From an uncultured Eubacteriales bacterium (lineage in GTDB: Bacteria > Bacillota > Clostridia > Christensenellales > Pumilibacteraceae): a DNA stretch of 7,397 nucleotides. Within the stretch, counting starts at the first letter, position 1. Every line of letters begins with the position of its first letter. The notes beneath the pieces are model-generated. The model saw only the letters and a program-made list of their open reading frames with translations. It was not told the DNA's origin and did no database searches. Positions 5,663-7,397 of the stretch are shown in pieces. Where the stretch lies: assembly GCA_900553005.1 (NCBI GenBank), contig USBU01000055.1:1-7397 (forward strand), read 5' to 3'. The position numbers and the translations under genes were made by a program.

Positions 5663-7291
5663 TTATTTACAATACTTTTCCTTCAAAGCGTTGACGTCCA
5701 CCTTGCCGACCAGCGTCTTCGGAAATTCATCGACGTAAATCACCCGCTTCGGCACGGCGTAAACCGACAAACGGTTCTTTACAAGCTCTTTTATTTCACC
5801 CGAAAGCTCCTCGCCCGAAACAGCGCCGTCGCGCAAAGTCACGAACAACGTTACCGAATCGCCCGTCCTTTCATCCGATACGGCAGCCGCGCAAGCCTCC
5901 TTTATACCAGCTATCTCGTCCATACACAGCCGCTCGATCTCCGAAGGGAAAACCGTAACGCCATTGACCTTGGCAATCCTTTTAATACGTGATTTGAAAA
6001 ACACGAATCCGTCCGAGTCAACGCTGCCCACGTCTCCGCTTCTCACCCACTTTTTGCCTCCGAACGTAAAAAACACGCGCTTTTCATCAGCCTCGTCATG
6101 CAGATAGCCATTCATAAGCTCGTCGCCGCTAATGCACAACTCGCCCGTTTCGCCGGCAGGCAAAGGATTAGAGTCCGCGTCGAACGCCGCTATGCTGACT
6201 CCGCCGACAGGCCGTCCCACGCTACCCGCGCGCGACGCGTATGTGGTGTTGACCGCGCAGACGGTTACGGTTTCGGTCAAGCCGTAGCCCTCGTAAAGCC
6301 TGGCCTCGGAGCCGTTTTCTTCCATGCGCGCGTTAAAATCGCTTAACAGCCGCTTGGGCACATAGTCTCCGCCGACAAACGCCTGACGCAGATTTTTAAG
6401 CTTATCGCCGGAAAACTCGGGCTTTTTCAAAAGAGCCTCGTACAATACGGGCACGCCGATCAGATAATTTATTTTGTTTTGCTCGATAAGCTTTATCGTG
6501 TCGGCGGTATGAAATTTGGGCATAAGCGTATTGCAACCCCCGTAACACAGCATTGCATGCACTCCCATGGCAAGACCGAAGCCGTGAAACATGGGAAGCA
6601 CGGCCAACATGCTTCCGCCGGTAAATCGCTTGATTCCTAGTATTTCCAGACTGTTGTCAGTCAAGGCGTTTATCGCGCCCGAGCTTAAAACTATGGTTTT
6701 AGGCTGACCGCCGGTGCCGCCGCTGTGCAGATAAACCGCCGCGGCATCGGGATCGGAAAAATCGGGATCGGACGGCGGCGCGCATTTTACGGCGTCGACA
6801 TAAGAATAAACGTTTTTATTTCTTTTAATCCCGCTTAACGCGGGCATTGTCTTTATTCCGAACAGCATACGCCTGATAAAGCCGAGATAGTAAGCCGGAG
6901 AACAGAGCAGAACCTCGGCGTCACCGCCGACAAGCGACGGATATTTATCTGTCATAATATCAGGAATGGCAAGCATTTTACTGCCCACCGACCTCATATA
7001 GCTCTTAAGCTGAGCCTCAGGCGCAAGAGGATGAACCATATGCGCAATCGCTCCGATTTTACTTAGCGCATAAAAAAGGACTACGCACTGAGGTATATTG
7101 GGCATACACAGCGTAACCGCGTCGCCGGCTTTTACTCCCCTTGTCGAAAACCAGCCCGCACAGGCGTCAATGTCCTTTTTCAGCTCCGCGTAGCTTATCC
7201 TTACGCCCATATAATAGAGCGCCGTATTATCTGCGAATGCGGCGGCGCTGCCGTCAACCGCGCCGTACAGCGTTTTGAATCTATCGTTCAC
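5663..7291 (-). CDS. AMP-forming acyl-CoA synthetase/ligase-family enzyme
   Basis: Starting at the GTG at 7291 the protein has 542 residues, normal for class I adenylate-forming enzymes. These activate a carboxylic acid as acyl-AMP and usually pass it to CoA or a carrier thiol. The core motifs are present in order: LHSGGTGGQPK nucleotide loop (188-198), PMFHGFGL (233-240), YEGYGLTET (333-341), RSGD (417-420), RIKRIAKVNG hinge (435-444) and PKTLVGK with the adenylation lysine at about 530. The enzyme looks complete and active; the acid substrate cannot be told. GTG is chosen because GGAGG (7306-7302) lies 10 bases upstream and the conserved N-terminal region follows soon after. The longer in-frame reading from an ATG at 7375 overlaps the end of the upstream gene and shows no family similarity. 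The upstream stop is only 2 bp away, implying coupled translation with an acyltransferase-like membrane protein. Confidence 0.88.
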   Translation of the reverse strand: MNDRFKTLYGAVDGSAAAFADNTALYYMGVRISYAELKKDIDACAGWFSTRGVKAGDAVTLCMPNIPQCVVLFYALSKIGAIAHMVHPLAPEAQLKSYMRSVGSKMLAIPDIMTDKYPSLVGGDAEVLLCSPAYYLGFIRRMLFGIKTMPALSGIKRNKNVYSYVDAVKCAPPSDPDFSDPDAAAVYLHSGGTGGQPKTIVLSSGAINALTDNSLEILGIKRFTGGSMLAVLPMFHGFGLAMGVHAMLCYGGCNTLMPKFHTADTIKLIEQNKINYLIGVPVLYEALLKKPEFSGDKLKNLRQAFVGGDYVPKRLLSDFNARMEENGSEARLYEGYGLTETVTVCAVNTTYASRAGSVGRPVGGVSIAAFDADSNPLPAGETGELCISGDELMNGYLHDEADEKRVFFTFGGKKWVRSGDVGSVDSDGFVFFKSRIKRIAKVNGVTVFPSEIERLCMDEIAGIKEACAAAVSDERTGDSVTLFVTLRDGAVSGEELSGEIKELVKNRLSVYAVPKRVIYVDEFPKTLVGKVDVNALKEKYCK

Positions 7292-7293
7292 CG

Positions 7294-7397
7294 TCAGAAA
7301 ACCTCCAACCCGTTTAATAGTCCGAAAAATACGATAATGCCGGCAATTACAGGCTGATGCAGCATATATACCCAAACGGTCCGTCTGCCTATAAAAA
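7294..7397 (-). CDS. 3' end of an acyltransferase-like membrane protein (HGSNAT/DUF1624 type), partial
   Basis: An open frame enters from the right edge and ends at TGA (7296-7294), giving 33 residues beginning FIGRRTVWVYMLHQPVIAG and continuing with a hydrophobic helix to GLLNGLEVF. The pattern of GR, a hydrophobic pair, YMLHQP and a closing membrane helix is typical of the C-terminus of heparan-alpha-glucosaminide N-acetyltransferase-like (DUF1624) proteins; acyltransferase-3 proteins are somewhat similar. These are multi-helix membrane proteins that move acyl groups onto sugars or glycans. The stop is 2 bp before the ligase GTG, and the ligase ribosome binding site lies inside this gene, so the two are probably co-transcribed and coupled. 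The rest of the gene lies outside the window. Confidence 0.7.
   Translation of the reverse strand, partial: FIGRRTVWVYMLHQPVIAGIIVFFGLLNGLEVF
7302..7306 (-). promoter_or_regulatory. Ribosome binding site that decides the ligase start
   Basis: GGAGG on the minus strand lies within the last codons of the upstream acyltransferase-like gene. The GTG at 7291 is 10 bases away, slightly long but workable. The CTG at 7297, also in frame, is only 4 bases away and is a rare initiator. No ATG is in range, so GTG is favoured. Confidence 0.6.

Noticed and set aside
5333..5992. A 219-codon plus-strand frame spanning the hydrolase-ligase junction
   Set aside because: It runs antisense through the hydrolase start, the promoter region and the ligase C-terminus, all of which are well supported on the other strand.
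7292..7375. N-terminal extension of the ligase from an ATG at 7375
   Set aside because: The 28 extra residues show no resemblance to the family and overlap the better-supported end of the upstream acyltransferase-like gene in another frame.

Overview
The window looks like a metagenomic or draft contig from a Clostridia-type member of the Bacillota. The evidence is sigma-A-like promoters with 17-bp spacers, strong GGAGG-type Shine-Dalgarno sites before two of the genes, AT-rich intergenic DNA, and a LacI-type regulator next to a signal-less glycosidase. Taxonomy is inferred; no rRNA or marker gene is present. The first 22 bases are not genomic: they match the end of the Illumina Nextera (Tn5 mosaic-end) adapter.

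Layout. Positions 66-962 (minus) encode a ten-helix EamA/DMT-type transporter. Positions 963-1164 form a divergent control region with a near-consensus promoter in each direction and several palindromes. Positions 1165-2154 (plus) encode a LacI-family repressor. Positions 2155-2472 lie between convergent gene ends and hold no convincing gene, but contain two copies of a 12-bp palindrome and a bidirectional terminator. Positions 2473-5550 (minus) encode a 1025-residue cytoplasmic glycoside hydrolase resembling the GH106/alpha-L-rhamnosidase-like group. Positions 5551-5662 hold its strong ribosome binding site and a promoter that lies inside a long inverted repeat. Positions 5663-7291 (minus) encode an intact AMP-forming acyl-CoA ligase-type enzyme. 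Just upstream, from 7294 to the window edge, is the last part of an acyltransferase-like membrane protein (HGSNAT/DUF1624 type), a partial gene that is easily overlooked.

How the parts may work together. The membrane acyltransferase and the ligase are separated by 2 bp, so they look like one translationally coupled unit. The hydrolase is separated from them by the inverted repeat and has its own promoter. The LacI regulator probably controls itself and perhaps the divergent transporter. Two related operator-like sites lie 94 bp apart centre to centre, about nine helical turns, with the repressor promoter between them, which suggests a repression loop. The regulator's hinge region is short and lacks the usual minor-groove leucine, and its best candidate operator lacks the usual central CpG. 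No wholly novel system is evident; the unusual material is in the regulatory DNA and this regulator.
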